DNA of 64,000 nt from Sutcliffiella horikoshii (GTDB taxonomy: Bacteria; Bacillota; Bacilli; Bacillales; Bacillaceae_I): NCBI GenBank assembly GCA_001636495.1, contig KV440964.1:3426666-3490665 (forward strand). The letters are read 5' to 3'. The notes under the pieces were generated by a model, which worked only from the letters and a program-made list of their open reading frames with translations, searched no databases and had not been told where the DNA came from. This document shows positions 26,130-35,102 of the stretch, in pieces (position 1 is the first letter of the stretch; the number at the start of each line of letters is the position of its first letter). The position numbers and the translations under genes were made by a program.

Positions 26130-26951
26130 ATCGATCTTTTTGTTAGATCTCTCAATCTCATTAATCAGATTTATATAATCCTCATTAATACCAATATCAT
26201 ATCGTCTACCGCTAACAACTTTTCCATAGCAATCGTCCATAAATAATAGGTCCTTAATTGCATCAGTAAGCTGAAATTCTCCTCCAGCACCAACTGAAGT
26301 ACTTTTATTCTCCAATACAGAAAGTAATCCTGGAGTAAATATATATCTGCCAATTACAGCACAGTTAGAAGGAGGATTACTTTTTGGCTTTTCCACTATA
26401 TTATCTAATTTAATTAGACCTTTAGTCTTTTCCTCACCACTGATAACTCCATAATGTTTTAATTTCGATTCTTCCACTTCTTTTACTCCAATAATTGTCT
26501 TTCCATATTTAGAAAACTGATTGATTAATTGTTTTAAAGCTGGTTCTATCCTTGAAAGCATAATATCATCAGGTAAAAGCACAGCAAATGGCTCGTCTCC
26601 AATAAACGACTTTCCTAGCCTTATTGCATCACCCAGACCTTTGGCATAAGGTTGACGGATATAGTGAATAGGTATAGCGGGAACTGGAACAAGCTCAATT
26701 AGATGATGCTTATTTTCTCTTTCCAGAAATGCCTCCAGTTCTAATGATTCATCAAAGTAATCAACAATCATGTTTTTCTTTTTTGATACAATCATCAATA
26801 TTTGTTCTATCCCGGATTCGATGGCTTCCTCCACTACATAGTGTATAGCTGGTTTTAGTCCTATCGGGAACATCTCCTTTGGTAAAACCTTAGTGATGGG
26901 TAATCCTCGTGTTCCGTAACCTGCTGCTGGTATTATCGCTTTTTTTATCAC
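26127..26951 (-). CDS. gtaB: UTP-glucose-1-phosphate uridylyltransferase, copy 1
   Basis: A 274-residue enzyme making UDP-glucose from UTP and glucose-1-phosphate. It has the nucleotidyltransferase signature PAAGYGTRGLPITK followed by VLPKEMFP, the LLPDDI metal region and KGLGDAIRLGKSF. GTG start follows GAGGGG. It is about as long as B. subtilis GtaB. A very similar copy lies at 30640 in the same strand; upstream 100 bases are also similar, so the promoter was copied too. UDP-glucose feeds YtcA. Confidence 0.92.
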   Translation of the reverse strand: MIKKAIIPAAGYGTRGLPITKVLPKEMFPIGLKPAIHYVVEEAIESGIEQILMIVSKKKNMIVDYFDESLELEAFLERENKHHLIELVPVPAIPIHYIRQPYAKGLGDAIRLGKSFIGDEPFAVLLPDDIMLSRIEPALKQLINQFSKYGKTIIGVKEVEESKLKHYGVISGEEKTKGLIKLDNIVEKPKSNPPSNCAVIGRYIFTPGLLSVLENKSTSVGAGGEFQLTDAIKDLLFMDDCYGKVVSGRRYDIGINEDYINLINEIERSNKKID

Positions 26952-27098
26952 AATAACCCCTCAATTTCTGTTTTTTTTATGGTATTCAATATAATTTGCC
27001 CAGAAAGTTGTCTTGTGAAAAAAACGCGATTTTAGTTCAATTTATTTTTGAACTGACCTGGTTGTTATTCATCCCACAACCTTGTTTAATCATCTTAT

Positions 27099-27139
27099 AA
27101 AAATAGTACCTTTGCATAAATGCAGAGGTACTATTTTTT
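27099..27139. terminator. Bidirectional terminator
   Basis: AAAAATAGTACCTTTGCAT and TGCAGAGGTACTATTTTTT arms; ends just before the small gene at 27148. Confidence 0.8.
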
Positions 27140-27147
27140 ACCAATAA

Positions 27148-27264
27148 TTAGAAGTAGCATTTCCATTCTTTCTTTTTGTTTTTTCGTTCTTTTTTAGCAT
27201 TTCTTTTTGCTCGAAGCTCTTCAGAAACCAGCTTTTTTTCACCCATTACGCGAACTACTTTCAT
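27148..27264 (-). CDS. Small very basic peptide, unknown
   Basis: A 38-residue peptide MKVVRVMGEKKL... with many Lys/Arg (KERKNKKKEWK) and one Cys near the end. ATG is preceded by AAGGAGTGGAAGG and the frame ends right at a terminator. That supports expression, but the length is short and I know no homolog. Could be spurious. Confidence 0.4.
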   Translation of the reverse strand: MKVVRVMGEKKLVSEELRAKRNAKKERKNKKKEWKCYF

Positions 27265-27488
27265 TGTCCTTCCACTCCTTTCTTCTTGTCTATATACAAT
27301 CTATTCACTGTATCGGAAAAGGTTTGTACTTCTGTCAAAGTTGTCTCAGAGAATTTTCGGTTTTGGGTAGGTATGTTTGAAAAATAAAAGGAAATTGTAC
27401 AAATCCATTCTTCAACAGTGTTTACGGATCATAGAATATATTAGGTGGCTAAGAGAATATATTGGCATCGTGGAAAGGGAGTGTAGAA

Positions 27489-28571
27489 TTGAAAATTGCC
27501 GTAATCGTCGGAACAAGACCGGAATTAATAAAAATGGGTGTACTCATCAAGGAACTCAAACAGAGGGACCATCGACACCTTTTTATTCATTCCGGCCAGC
27601 ACTATGATTATCACATGGACGGGATGGTGAGCGACGCCTTTAACCTACCCACCCCCGATTACCATTTGGCGGTAGGGTCGGGTACACACGCAAAGATGAC
27701 CGCTACTCTCATGGAGCAGCTGGAACCCATTCTAGTAAAAGAAAAAGTCAATAAGGTAATTGTCCATGGTGATACGAATACCACTTTGGGGGCTGGCCTC
27801 ACTGCTGCAAAAATGAACATTGAGGTTGCTCATGTCGAAGCTGGACTGAGAAGCCTTGATCGTAAGATGCCCGAAGAAATAAACCGCATCCTCATTGATC
27901 ATCTATCTTCTCATCTGTTTTGTCCGACCTCGGAAGCTGTCGGGAACTTAAAGAAAGAAGGAATAACGAAAAATGTCTACCTTGTCGGACAGACAGTGGT
28001 TGATGCAGTGGATTCTATTTTGTCCTCCAATCTATACAATGCGCTTGAAAAATTCGGCCTGAAGTCAAAGGATTATTTTTTTCTCACTGTTCACCGCCAA
28101 GAGAATACGGACGATTTCCAGAAACTAAGCTCAATATTCTATACAATGGAGGAATTATCTAAGAAATACTCCCACTCTCTTGTATGGGCATTACATCCAC
28201 GCACAAAAAAGATTCTACAACAGCACGACATGTTCGATCATTTAACAAAAGCAACGAGTATTCAGCTATTAGATCCACCACCCAATTTCTATGAAACCAT
28301 TCATCTACAAAAGCATGCAAAAGTCGTTCTGACCGACAGCGGTGGCCTCCAGGAAGAGTCTTGCATTCTTGGGACCCCATGCATCACGCTAAGGGAGAAC
28401 ACGGAAAGACCGGAAACCATCTTTTGTGGTGCTAACCAAATTGCAGGATACAAAAGAAGTTCCATTTTAAAAGCAGTCGACAAGTATTTGACTCAATCAA
28501 TATCCTGGGTCCACCCTTACGGAAGGACTGGGGTCAGTATAAACATTCTCGATACTTTATTCCGAAACTGA
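27489..28571 (+). CDS. mnaA: UDP-N-acetylglucosamine 2-epimerase
   Basis: A 360-residue enzyme that interconverts UDP-GlcNAc and UDP-ManNAc. Motifs: VGTRPELIKM at the start, HGDTNTTLGAGL (residue 87 on), VEAGLRS, FLTVHRQEN, and SGGLQEES near the C-terminal active site. TTG 27489 follows AAAGGGAG with 7-base spacing; a longer reading from 27462 lacks an RBS. The product is the substrate for the dehydrogenase at 24581. It is a second function besides wall teichoic acid linkage in bacilli, so a paralog elsewhere is likely. Confidence 0.9.
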   Translation: MKIAVIVGTRPELIKMGVLIKELKQRDHRHLFIHSGQHYDYHMDGMVSDAFNLPTPDYHLAVGSGTHAKMTATLMEQLEPILVKEKVNKVIVHGDTNTTLGAGLTAAKMNIEVAHVEAGLRSLDRKMPEEINRILIDHLSSHLFCPTSEAVGNLKKEGITKNVYLVGQTVVDAVDSILSSNLYNALEKFGLKSKDYFFLTVHRQENTDDFQKLSSIFYTMEELSKKYSHSLVWALHPRTKKILQQHDMFDHLTKATSIQLLDPPPNFYETIHLQKHAKVVLTDSGGLQEESCILGTPCITLRENTERPETIFCGANQIAGYKRSSILKAVDKYLTQSISWVHPYGRTGVSINILDTLFRN

Positions 28572-28647
28572 CGTGGTGCAGGGAATGCTGGTGTATAATT
28601 ACATTGCGTGATATTAAAAAGTATTCTCCTTCTCAAAATAGATTCAT

Positions 28648-28681
28648 AAAAAAAAGCAGCCAATGCGCTGGCTGCTTTTTT
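28648..28681. terminator. Bidirectional terminator after mnaA
   Basis: AAAAAGCAGCCA and complement around ATGCGC, flanked by A8 and T6. Confidence 0.9.
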
Positions 28682-28687
28682 ACGTCC

Positions 28688-28891
28688 TTATTCTTCCTCT
28701 TCTTCCCCATCAAATGACCCGTCCGCATCATCATCGTTATATTCCACTGCAATGTTAACCTCTTTTGCTTCCCCATTCTTTACAGCTTTCAATACAGCAT
28801 TCAATGCCTCTTCTGCACTGAGTTCTGGAGAAAGGGTGAAGCCGCTTTTAAATTTCACCTTCAGGTTCGCATGTGAAACTTCAATAGACAT
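28688..28891 (-). CDS. Small protein with acidic tail, paralog 1
   Basis: A 67-residue protein. The core KVKFKSGFTLSPELSAEEALN, VLKAVKNGEAKEVNIAVEY matches that of the gene at 35103; the last 16 residues are acidic (DDDADGSFDGEEEEE). ATG follows TAGGAGTG, the same leader as the paralog. It is convergent with mnaA. Family not recognised; acidic tails are found in some spore-surface proteins. Confidence 0.65.
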   Translation of the reverse strand: MSIEVSHANLKVKFKSGFTLSPELSAEEALNAVLKAVKNGEAKEVNIAVEYNDDDADGSFDGEEEEE

Positions 28892-29000
28892 ACTATTCAC
28901 TCCTATTGTATGAATTACACTCTACACAAACATATGCAGAAAGGGAACCGTTTCATGTGTCCTTTTTGAAAGGTAGGTCCTAAATAATGATTCTCTTTAG

Positions 29001-30428
29001 TTAATTATTACTTCTTACCTCCACCAGAACATCCCGCATCTTTTCCAATTCTTCCTGTTTAACCGTTATGGTCTCTTCCAGCATTTTCTCATATATTTTT
29101 ATAATAAGCTGTCCATACTGCGTGCCTGGTACAGCCCAACGACCGTTTAAATCAAACCAGCCTGGGGCAATTCCCCTTGTTACAAGGTCAAAACGAGGAT
29201 CTACTTTTGGGTAGGTTGTAGGCAAAGGCTTCCGGTTCGCGTAAGCGTATAGGTGCTGCAGGTGTGCGAGCACGCCTTCTTCCTGAGTAGAAAAAGTCGC
29301 CCCTCTCACTTCCCCTCCAGTAGCACCGATTCCTGCATAGTTGTTTTGTTTTTGCTTGACAATTCCCGTAAAGCGGAAATAGTTCGTTTCATGGATGGCT
29401 TGTGCGAAAGCTACATCTCCCCGGATGTTGTAAGCTTTTCCAAGTTCAATATAATACTCACCAAGCAAAGGGGCATTAGGGTTGATTGTTTTCACAAAGG
29501 CATTAAGTTCTTCCGCTTTTATTACCGACTGCCCTTCGATGGACAATCCAGTCGGTACTGGCGCAGGTAAAGGGGGATTTGGTGTTGGTGTTGGTGTTGG
29601 AGCAGGAGTTGGTACAGGTGCTGCCGGCATGGTGGCTTCGACTAGAATGAATGCTTCTACACCAAGCTTCTTGATTTGTTCAACTAGTTTTTCGGCATTT
29701 GCCCTCTCTTTAAATGCACCCGCTTGCACACGGAAGTATGGCGCGCCATTTAATGTTGTCGTTAAAATCAATGCAGTTAAGCCTTTTTCTTGCAAAAATT
29801 TCAATCTTGCTTCTGCATTCTTCCTATCTTTAAATGAACCTGCAATTACTTTAAACAAATTCGTGGTCACCTTCCTTGGCAAGGCCAAAGCTTTAGCGAT
29901 TCCTTCCCCTATTGCTACCGACACATCATCCTTGAAACTTTCATGCTGGATAAGTTCACGGTCCTCTGTGGTATCAAGGAAAAGGATCTCCAACAGAACA
30001 GATGGCATCGACGTTTCTCTTAACACATGGAAGTTCGCCGCTTTGATTCCTCTATCTCTTCTATTGTATTTACCTGTAACCACATTAATGACTTCTCTAT
30101 GAATGATTTCCTGATAAGTCTTTGCTTTACTAGAGAAGCTATTCGTACCATTGAAGCGATAACTTTCAAAGCCTGTCCCTCCACCGGCGTTGTGGTGAAT
30201 TGAGCAGAAATAATCCGCTTTAACAGAGTTTGCGAGATTGGTTCTAGCTTCCAAACTGACGGTGGAATCCCCCTCTCTTGTCATCATCACCTTCACTTCA
30301 TATTCTTTTTCCAAATATGCCCTTACTCTTTTGGCAATATCTAAATTCACTGCTTTTTCTTGGAGCCTCTGAAACACAGCCCCCGGATCCTGTCCACCAT
30401 GACCAGGGTCTAAAACTATCAATTTCAT
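29001..30428 (-). CDS. CwlC-like N-acetylmuramoyl-L-alanine amidase fused to a glucosaminidase, without signal peptide
   Basis: A 475-residue protein with four parts: amidase_3 domain (residues 1-175; VLDPGHGGQDPGA with the zinc His, SIHHNAGG, LLEILFLDTTED), two SPOR-type repeats (about 188-268), a Pro/Thr linker (about 270-297) and a glucosaminidase-type domain (about 298-445; HETNYFRFTG, NYAGIGATGG). It begins MKLIVLDPGH with no signal peptide, like the mother-cell lysis amidase CwlC of B. subtilis, so it likely helps lyse the mother cell. The leader has a CATATTCTA box (30452-30460). Confidence 0.82.
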   Translation of the reverse strand: MKLIVLDPGHGGQDPGAVFQRLQEKAVNLDIAKRVRAYLEKEYEVKVMMTREGDSTVSLEARTNLANSVKADYFCSIHHNAGGGTGFESYRFNGTNSFSSKAKTYQEIIHREVINVVTGKYNRRDRGIKAANFHVLRETSMPSVLLEILFLDTTEDRELIQHESFKDDVSVAIGEGIAKALALPRKVTTNLFKVIAGSFKDRKNAEARLKFLQEKGLTALILTTTLNGAPYFRVQAGAFKERANAEKLVEQIKKLGVEAFILVEATMPAAPVPTPAPTPTPTPNPPLPAPVPTGLSIEGQSVIKAEELNAFVKTINPNAPLLGEYYIELGKAYNIRGDVAFAQAIHETNYFRFTGIVKQKQNNYAGIGATGGEVRGATFSTQEEGVLAHLQHLYAYANRKPLPTTYPKVDPRFDLVTRGIAPGWFDLNGRWAVPGTQYGQLIIKIYEKMLEETITVKQEELEKMRDVLVEVRSNN

Positions 30429-30451
30429 CTGGTGATTCCCTCCTTTTGCTA

Positions 30452-30460
30452 TAGAATATG
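30452..30460 (-). promoter_or_regulatory. SigK -10 candidate of the amidase gene
   Basis: CATATTCTA, 24 bases before the start; no AC at 16-17 bases upstream, so it is a weak match, but the surrounding 60 bases are repeated at 39804. Confidence 0.35.
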
Positions 30461-30607
30461 CTAGATTCGGGAGGGGGATTGGGTGATTGAGGAGTTCGCT
30501 GTCTTTTTTTATTAGGATAATCAGAAGAATCGAACCAGAGGCAACTCTATCAACTTAAGTTTGAATTCAACTCCGCGGGGCTAGAGCCAGTCCAATTTTA
30601 TTTCAGA

Positions 30608-30640
30608 ACAAAATGTCAGAAATATTTGTCCTGACATCTT
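30608..30640 (-). terminator. Terminator of gtaB copy 2
   Basis: TGTCAG/CTGACA arms near the stop codon, similar to copy 1's. Confidence 0.6.
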
Positions 30641-31458
30641 TACTTTTTCCTTTTCCTAGCTTGCTCGATAGTATTTACTAAATTTAAATACTCTTCATAT
30701 ATCCCGATATCAAACCGCTCACCGTCAACCACTTTCCCAAAACAATCTTCTTCTGATAACAGATCTTTGATTGCTTCAGTTAGTTGCAGCTCTCCCCCTG
30801 CGGGTTGTTGTTTATCATCCAATATGGAAAGAATCTCAGGAGTAAAAACATATCTGCCAATCACCGCATAATTGGAAGGCGCATTCTTACTTGGTTTTTC
30901 TACCATATCATCCAATTTAAATAATCCTTTTCCTTTTTCCTTGCCACTTATCACACCGTAGTTCTTCAATTTCGACTCTTCCACTTCTTTTATTCCAATG
31001 ATTGTTTTTCCGTATTTATTGAACTGGTTTATAAGTTGTTTTAAAGCAGGTTCTTTTTCTGAAATCATAATATCATCCGGCAAAAGTACAGCAAATGGCT
31101 CATCCCCAATAAATGACTTACCGAGTCTTATTGCATCTCCCAGACCTTTTGCATATGGTTGACGGATATAATGAATCGGGACTGAGGGTACTGGAACAAT
31201 TTCAATTAGATGATGTTTGTTTTCCCTTTCTAGAAAGGCTTCAAGCTCTAAGGATTCATCAAAGTAATCAACAATCATGTTTTTCTTTCTTGATACAATC
31301 ATCAATATTTGTTCAATCCCTGATTCGATTGCTTCTTCCACTACATAGTGAATTGCAGGCTTTAAACCTATCGGGAACATTTCTTTAGGCAGTACCTTTG
31401 TGATGGGTAAGCCCCGTGTCCCGTAGCCTGCTGCTGGAATTATCGCTTTTTTCACCAC
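30640..31458 (-). CDS. gtaB: UTP-glucose-1-phosphate uridylyltransferase, copy 2
   Basis: A 272-residue paralog of the gene at 26127, about 80 per cent alike by eye, with the same motifs (PAAGYGTRGLP, LLPDDIM). GTG 31458 follows GAGGGG; a longer frame start to 31548 is not RBS-backed. It is divergent from ytcA, so it may be co-regulated with ytcABC. Two copies in 5 kb suggest high demand for UDP-glucose in the mother cell. Confidence 0.92.
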   Translation of the reverse strand: MVKKAIIPAAGYGTRGLPITKVLPKEMFPIGLKPAIHYVVEEAIESGIEQILMIVSRKKNMIVDYFDESLELEAFLERENKHHLIEIVPVPSVPIHYIRQPYAKGLGDAIRLGKSFIGDEPFAVLLPDDIMISEKEPALKQLINQFNKYGKTIIGIKEVEESKLKNYGVISGKEKGKGLFKLDDMVEKPSKNAPSNYAVIGRYVFTPEILSILDDKQQPAGGELQLTEAIKDLLSEEDCFGKVVDGERFDIGIYEEYLNLVNTIEQARKRKK

Positions 31459-31662
31459 ACTAAACCCCTCAATTCCTGTCTTTTTTTTATCGTATTCATT
31501 ATTAATAAACCAGAATGTTGTCTTATGGAAAAAGGGCTTTATACTCAATTTCCTTCATTCTTTTTGGGCGGTGGATTCGTCACACTCCTCCTTTGTCCAG
31601 TAATAGTATATAAAATGAAATTGCCTGGTTTATATTGGTTAAACCAAAAGGGAGTGTAAGCC

Positions 31663-32952
31663 TTGAACATCTGCATCATAGGGGCCGGTTATGTAGGCCT
31701 CACCACCTCTGCCGTACTGGCGGAATTCGGACATCTTATTCATTGTGTGGATATCAATTCAGATAAAATACAGAAGCTTCAAGAAGGGAATGTTCCTATT
31801 TATGAGCCGCAATTAAAAGAATTAATCTGTAAAAATAGCGATAAAATAACTTTTTCAACAAATCTACCCGATTCTATTCAGAAGTGTACCGTCATCTTTG
31901 TGACAGTAGGAACTCCTGGATTAGTAGACGGAAGCACTGATTTAAGTTTTCTTCAATCTGTTTTCACAACCATTGCACAACATCTTCAAAGTTATAAAAC
32001 CATCATTATTAAAAGCACCGTGCCACCTGGGACAAATCAAAAAATGCACCAGTATCTGCTGGCAAAAGGAGTTTCCCCTTTCATGTATAATATCGTGTCC
32101 AACCCTGAATTTCTGCGGGAGGGTTCTGCGATAAATGATATGTTCCATCCTGATAGAACGGTCATTGGGATAGCAGAAGATGATAAACGATCGGAAGTGA
32201 TTATAAGGGATATTTATCAATCTTTACGCTCCCCATTTATCGTCACAAGCTGGAATGGAGCAGAAATGATCAAGTATGCATCAAACGCCTTCCTTGCAAC
32301 TAAAATTTCATTTATAAATGAGATTGCTCGAATTTGCGACTTTTATGGAGCGGATGTCTTGGATGTTGCAAAAGGCTTGGGAGCTGACCCAAGGATAGGC
32401 CCTCTTTTTCTTCAAGCCGGGATAGGCTACGGTGGGTCTTGTTTTCCAAAGGATTTACAAGCATTGCAGCATATTGCTGCTGCCAAATTAGTCTGCACCC
32501 CCCTTTTGGATGCGGTGCATGAAGTAAATGCCACTCAATTGGAATGGTATATAAAAAAAATGCAGGAGGAGCTTCCTTCTATCCGGGATAAAAAAGTGAC
32601 CGTTCTTGGAATTGCGTTTAAACCGAATACAGATGATATAAGGCATTCCCCTGCTATAACAATTATTCAACAGCTGCATTCCCTTGGAGCCGACGTCCAT
32701 ACGTATGATCCGAAAGCTTTTTTACCGGCTGATTTACGTCATATAGCCACTCAGCATAAATCATTGAAATCATCCTATATTGATTCAGAAGCGATCATCA
32801 TCGCGACAGATTGGCCGGAGATATGTCAACTAGACTGGAAGCATGTTCAAGCACATATTAAGGGTAATCTAATCCTCGACGGCAGAAACTGTATAAATAG
32901 GGAAGAAGTATTAGGATTTGGACTGAACTATAAAGGGGTGGGACGTGGATGA
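31663..32952 (+). CDS. ytcA: UDP-glucose 6-dehydrogenase, YtcA-like
   Basis: A 429-residue enzyme converting UDP-glucose to UDP-glucuronate. Motifs are the Rossmann MNICIIGAGYVGLTTSA, PTGTP-like VTVGTPGLVDGSTDLSF, STVPPGTN, FLREG and the catalytic GYGGSCFPKDLQAL (Cys near residue 261). TTG start follows AAAGGGAG. It overlaps ytcB by 4 bases. B. subtilis has ytcA-ytcB-ytcC, an operon late in sporulation, and the same order is found here. Confidence 0.9.
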   Translation: MNICIIGAGYVGLTTSAVLAEFGHLIHCVDINSDKIQKLQEGNVPIYEPQLKELICKNSDKITFSTNLPDSIQKCTVIFVTVGTPGLVDGSTDLSFLQSVFTTIAQHLQSYKTIIIKSTVPPGTNQKMHQYLLAKGVSPFMYNIVSNPEFLREGSAINDMFHPDRTVIGIAEDDKRSEVIIRDIYQSLRSPFIVTSWNGAEMIKYASNAFLATKISFINEIARICDFYGADVLDVAKGLGADPRIGPLFLQAGIGYGGSCFPKDLQALQHIAAAKLVCTPLLDAVHEVNATQLEWYIKKMQEELPSIRDKKVTVLGIAFKPNTDDIRHSPAITIIQQLHSLGADVHTYDPKAFLPADLRHIATQHKSLKSSYIDSEAIIIATDWPEICQLDWKHVQAHIKGNLILDGRNCINREEVLGFGLNYKGVGRG

Positions 32953-33905
32953 GAGTTTTAGTTACGGGAGCTGCCGGTTTTATAGGCTCGCACCTATGTG
33001 AAAAACTACTACTGGAGCCAACCTGCGAAGTAATCGGAGTGGATACCTTCATCGGTCCTACACCACCATCCTTTAAAAAAAAGAACATTCAAGCATTAAG
33101 GAAGCACTCTCTCTTCACCTTTCAAGATTTGAATCTATTACACTGTGACCTTCATCAACTATTAAAAGGTGTGGATGTCATCTATCACCTGGCAGCAATA
33201 CCTGGAGTGAGAACGAGCTGGGGAGAAGAATTTACCCCTTACGTGAACCATAACATCCTCATGACACAACGCCTATTGGAAGCGGCGAAAGATTACAGCA
33301 TTAAGCGATTCATCTATATATCCACATCCTCTGTATATGGAGAAAAAGCTGGAAAGGTAACAGAAGAAGCAATTACAGCACCGTTGTCACCCTATGGCAT
33401 AACAAAGCTTTCCGGGGAGCATTTATGCAGAGTTTATGAAGAAAGCTTTGGACTTCCGCTTGTCATATTGCGCTACTTTACCGTATATGGACCTAGACAG
33501 CGACCTGACATGGCCTTCCATCGCTTCATCAAACAACTGCTGACAAAACAGCACATCACTGTTTTTGGAGATGGGTTGCAGTCGAGGGATTTTACCTATA
33601 TCGATGATTGTGTGACAGCAACGAAAGCGGCATTGTCCTCGGACGAAGCGATAGGTGAAACTATTAATATTGGTGGCAAAGAAAGAGCATCTGTACTGGA
33701 TATCATCGGATTATTAGAACATATTACAGGAAAAAAAGCTTTGCTTACTTTTTCTGATACGGTAAAAGGAGAGCCAAAGCACACATGGGCGGATGTTGGT
33801 AAAGCTGAGAAATTACTTAATTATTCACCCTCCATGCCCTTAACAGAAGGACTGGAAAGGGAATACCATTATCTGAAGAACTTATATGGAGAAATGTGGA
33901 CATGA
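32949..33905 (+). CDS. ytcB: NAD-dependent sugar epimerase, YtcB-like (probably UDP-glucuronate 4-epimerase)
   Basis: A 318-residue extended SDR. GAAGFIGSH is the NAD motif, the catalytic Tyr-x3-Lys is YGITK (SPYGITKLSG), and YGPRQRPDMAF is the segment typical of UDP-GlcA 4-epimerases. It would make UDP-GalA from YtcA's product. Its last bases overlap the start of ytcC (ATGA). The substrate call is inference from the neighbour and motif. Confidence 0.88.
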   Translation: MRVLVTGAAGFIGSHLCEKLLLEPTCEVIGVDTFIGPTPPSFKKKNIQALRKHSLFTFQDLNLLHCDLHQLLKGVDVIYHLAAIPGVRTSWGEEFTPYVNHNILMTQRLLEAAKDYSIKRFIYISTSSVYGEKAGKVTEEAITAPLSPYGITKLSGEHLCRVYEESFGLPLVILRYFTVYGPRQRPDMAFHRFIKQLLTKQHITVFGDGLQSRDFTYIDDCVTATKAALSSDEAIGETINIGGKERASVLDIIGLLEHITGKKALLTFSDTVKGEPKHTWADVGKAEKLLNYSPSMPLTEGLEREYHYLKNLYGEMWT

Positions 33906-35038
33906 AATTAGCGATTATTTGTACAGAGAAGCTTCCGGCACCCTCAGTAAAAGGAGGGGCCATTCAAATGATGATTGATGGGGTGACCCCTTATCTTTCA
34001 AAAATTTATGAGTTGACCATTTTTTCTGTTTCAGATCCAGACCTTCCAGATCGTGAAGAAGATAATGGTGTCCAGTATATCCGATTTCCACGGGAAGAGT
34101 ATCGGCTCCATGTTGCCAACGAGCTTATGCATCACCAATTTGATGTGATTCATATATGTAACAGGCCAAAGAATGTTCTCTTATATAAACAATCTGCTCC
34201 TGATAGTAAGATCGTCTTAAGCCTTCATAATGAAATGTTTTCTTTAAGAAAACTTTCCGAAGCTGAAGGGAGAGAAGTGGTGGAGGTCGTTAGTGCCATT
34301 ACGACAGTAAGTAACTTTATTAAAGAAACTGTTATCAAACGCTTTCCAGAAGCAGAAAACAAAATAAGGGTCGTGTACTCCGGGGTGGATTTGTCCTCCT
34401 ATCCATTAAGAAAAAGTAAAGAATGGCAGCAGATAAGAAGTAATTTTCGCAAGAGGTACAATCTAGAAGATAAAAAAGTCATTCTTTTTGTTGGGCGCTT
34501 AAGTAAAACGAAAGGTCCACACTTACTTATCCAAGCAATGCAAGCATTAGAAAAAAAACACGATAATCTTGTATTGCTGATAGTTGGGGGGAAATGGTTC
34601 AGTGACGATGGTATGAATAGCTATGTGCGTTCCCTATACAAATTAGCTCAGCGGTTAAAAGAGAAGGTGGTATTCACTAAGTACATTCCTGCAGAATTAA
34701 TCCATGAAGCATTTATCTCCGGTGATGTGTTTGTATGCAGCTCCCAATGGAATGAACCATTAGCAAGAGTGCACTATGAGGCTATGGCAGCTGGAATTCC
34801 ATTGATTACTACCAATCGGGGCGGAAATGCCGAAGTAATCCTTGATAACTTCAATGGCTTTATTATTGACGATTACAGTAACCCTTCCGCTTTTGCAAAA
34901 TCTATACATTATGTACTCAAAGAGCCGGAAATTTGTGGATGGATTTGCCATAATGGAAGAAAATTCATTGAGGTCAACTTCACCTTCAAACACGTTGCCG
35001 ATCGCCTTATTGCTGTATATGAGAAGGCAAAACTCTAA
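33902..35038 (+). CDS. ytcC: GT4 glycosyltransferase, YtcC/CotSA family
   Basis: A 378-residue GT4 enzyme. The N terminus MKLAIICTEKLPAPSVKGGAIQ, HLCNRP-type motif HICNRPKNV, FVGRLSKTKGPH and CSSQWNEPLARVHYEAMAAG mark it as a paralog of CotSA (37023). ATG 33902 overlaps the ytcB stop; a GTG two codons earlier has no better RBS. Probably transfers a sugar to spore-surface glycan. It ends at a bidirectional terminator. Confidence 0.88.
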   Translation: MKLAIICTEKLPAPSVKGGAIQMMIDGVTPYLSKIYELTIFSVSDPDLPDREEDNGVQYIRFPREEYRLHVANELMHHQFDVIHICNRPKNVLLYKQSAPDSKIVLSLHNEMFSLRKLSEAEGREVVEVVSAITTVSNFIKETVIKRFPEAENKIRVVYSGVDLSSYPLRKSKEWQQIRSNFRKRYNLEDKKVILFVGRLSKTKGPHLLIQAMQALEKKHDNLVLLIVGGKWFSDDGMNSYVRSLYKLAQRLKEKVVFTKYIPAELIHEAFISGDVFVCSSQWNEPLARVHYEAMAAGIPLITTNRGGNAEVILDNFNGFIIDDYSNPSAFAKSIHYVLKEPEICGWICHNGRKFIEVNFTFKHVADRLIAVYEKAKL

Positions 35039-35052
35039 TTTGGAACAAAGAG

Positions 35053-35092
35053 AAAAGTGCCAGATTCCCGTTAAAGGATTCTGGCACTTATT
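35053..35092. terminator. Bidirectional terminator
   Basis: AAGTGCCAGA and TCTGGCACTT arms; between ytcC and the convergent acidic-tail gene. Confidence 0.85.
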
Positions 35093-35102
35093 TCGTATTA
35101 CT

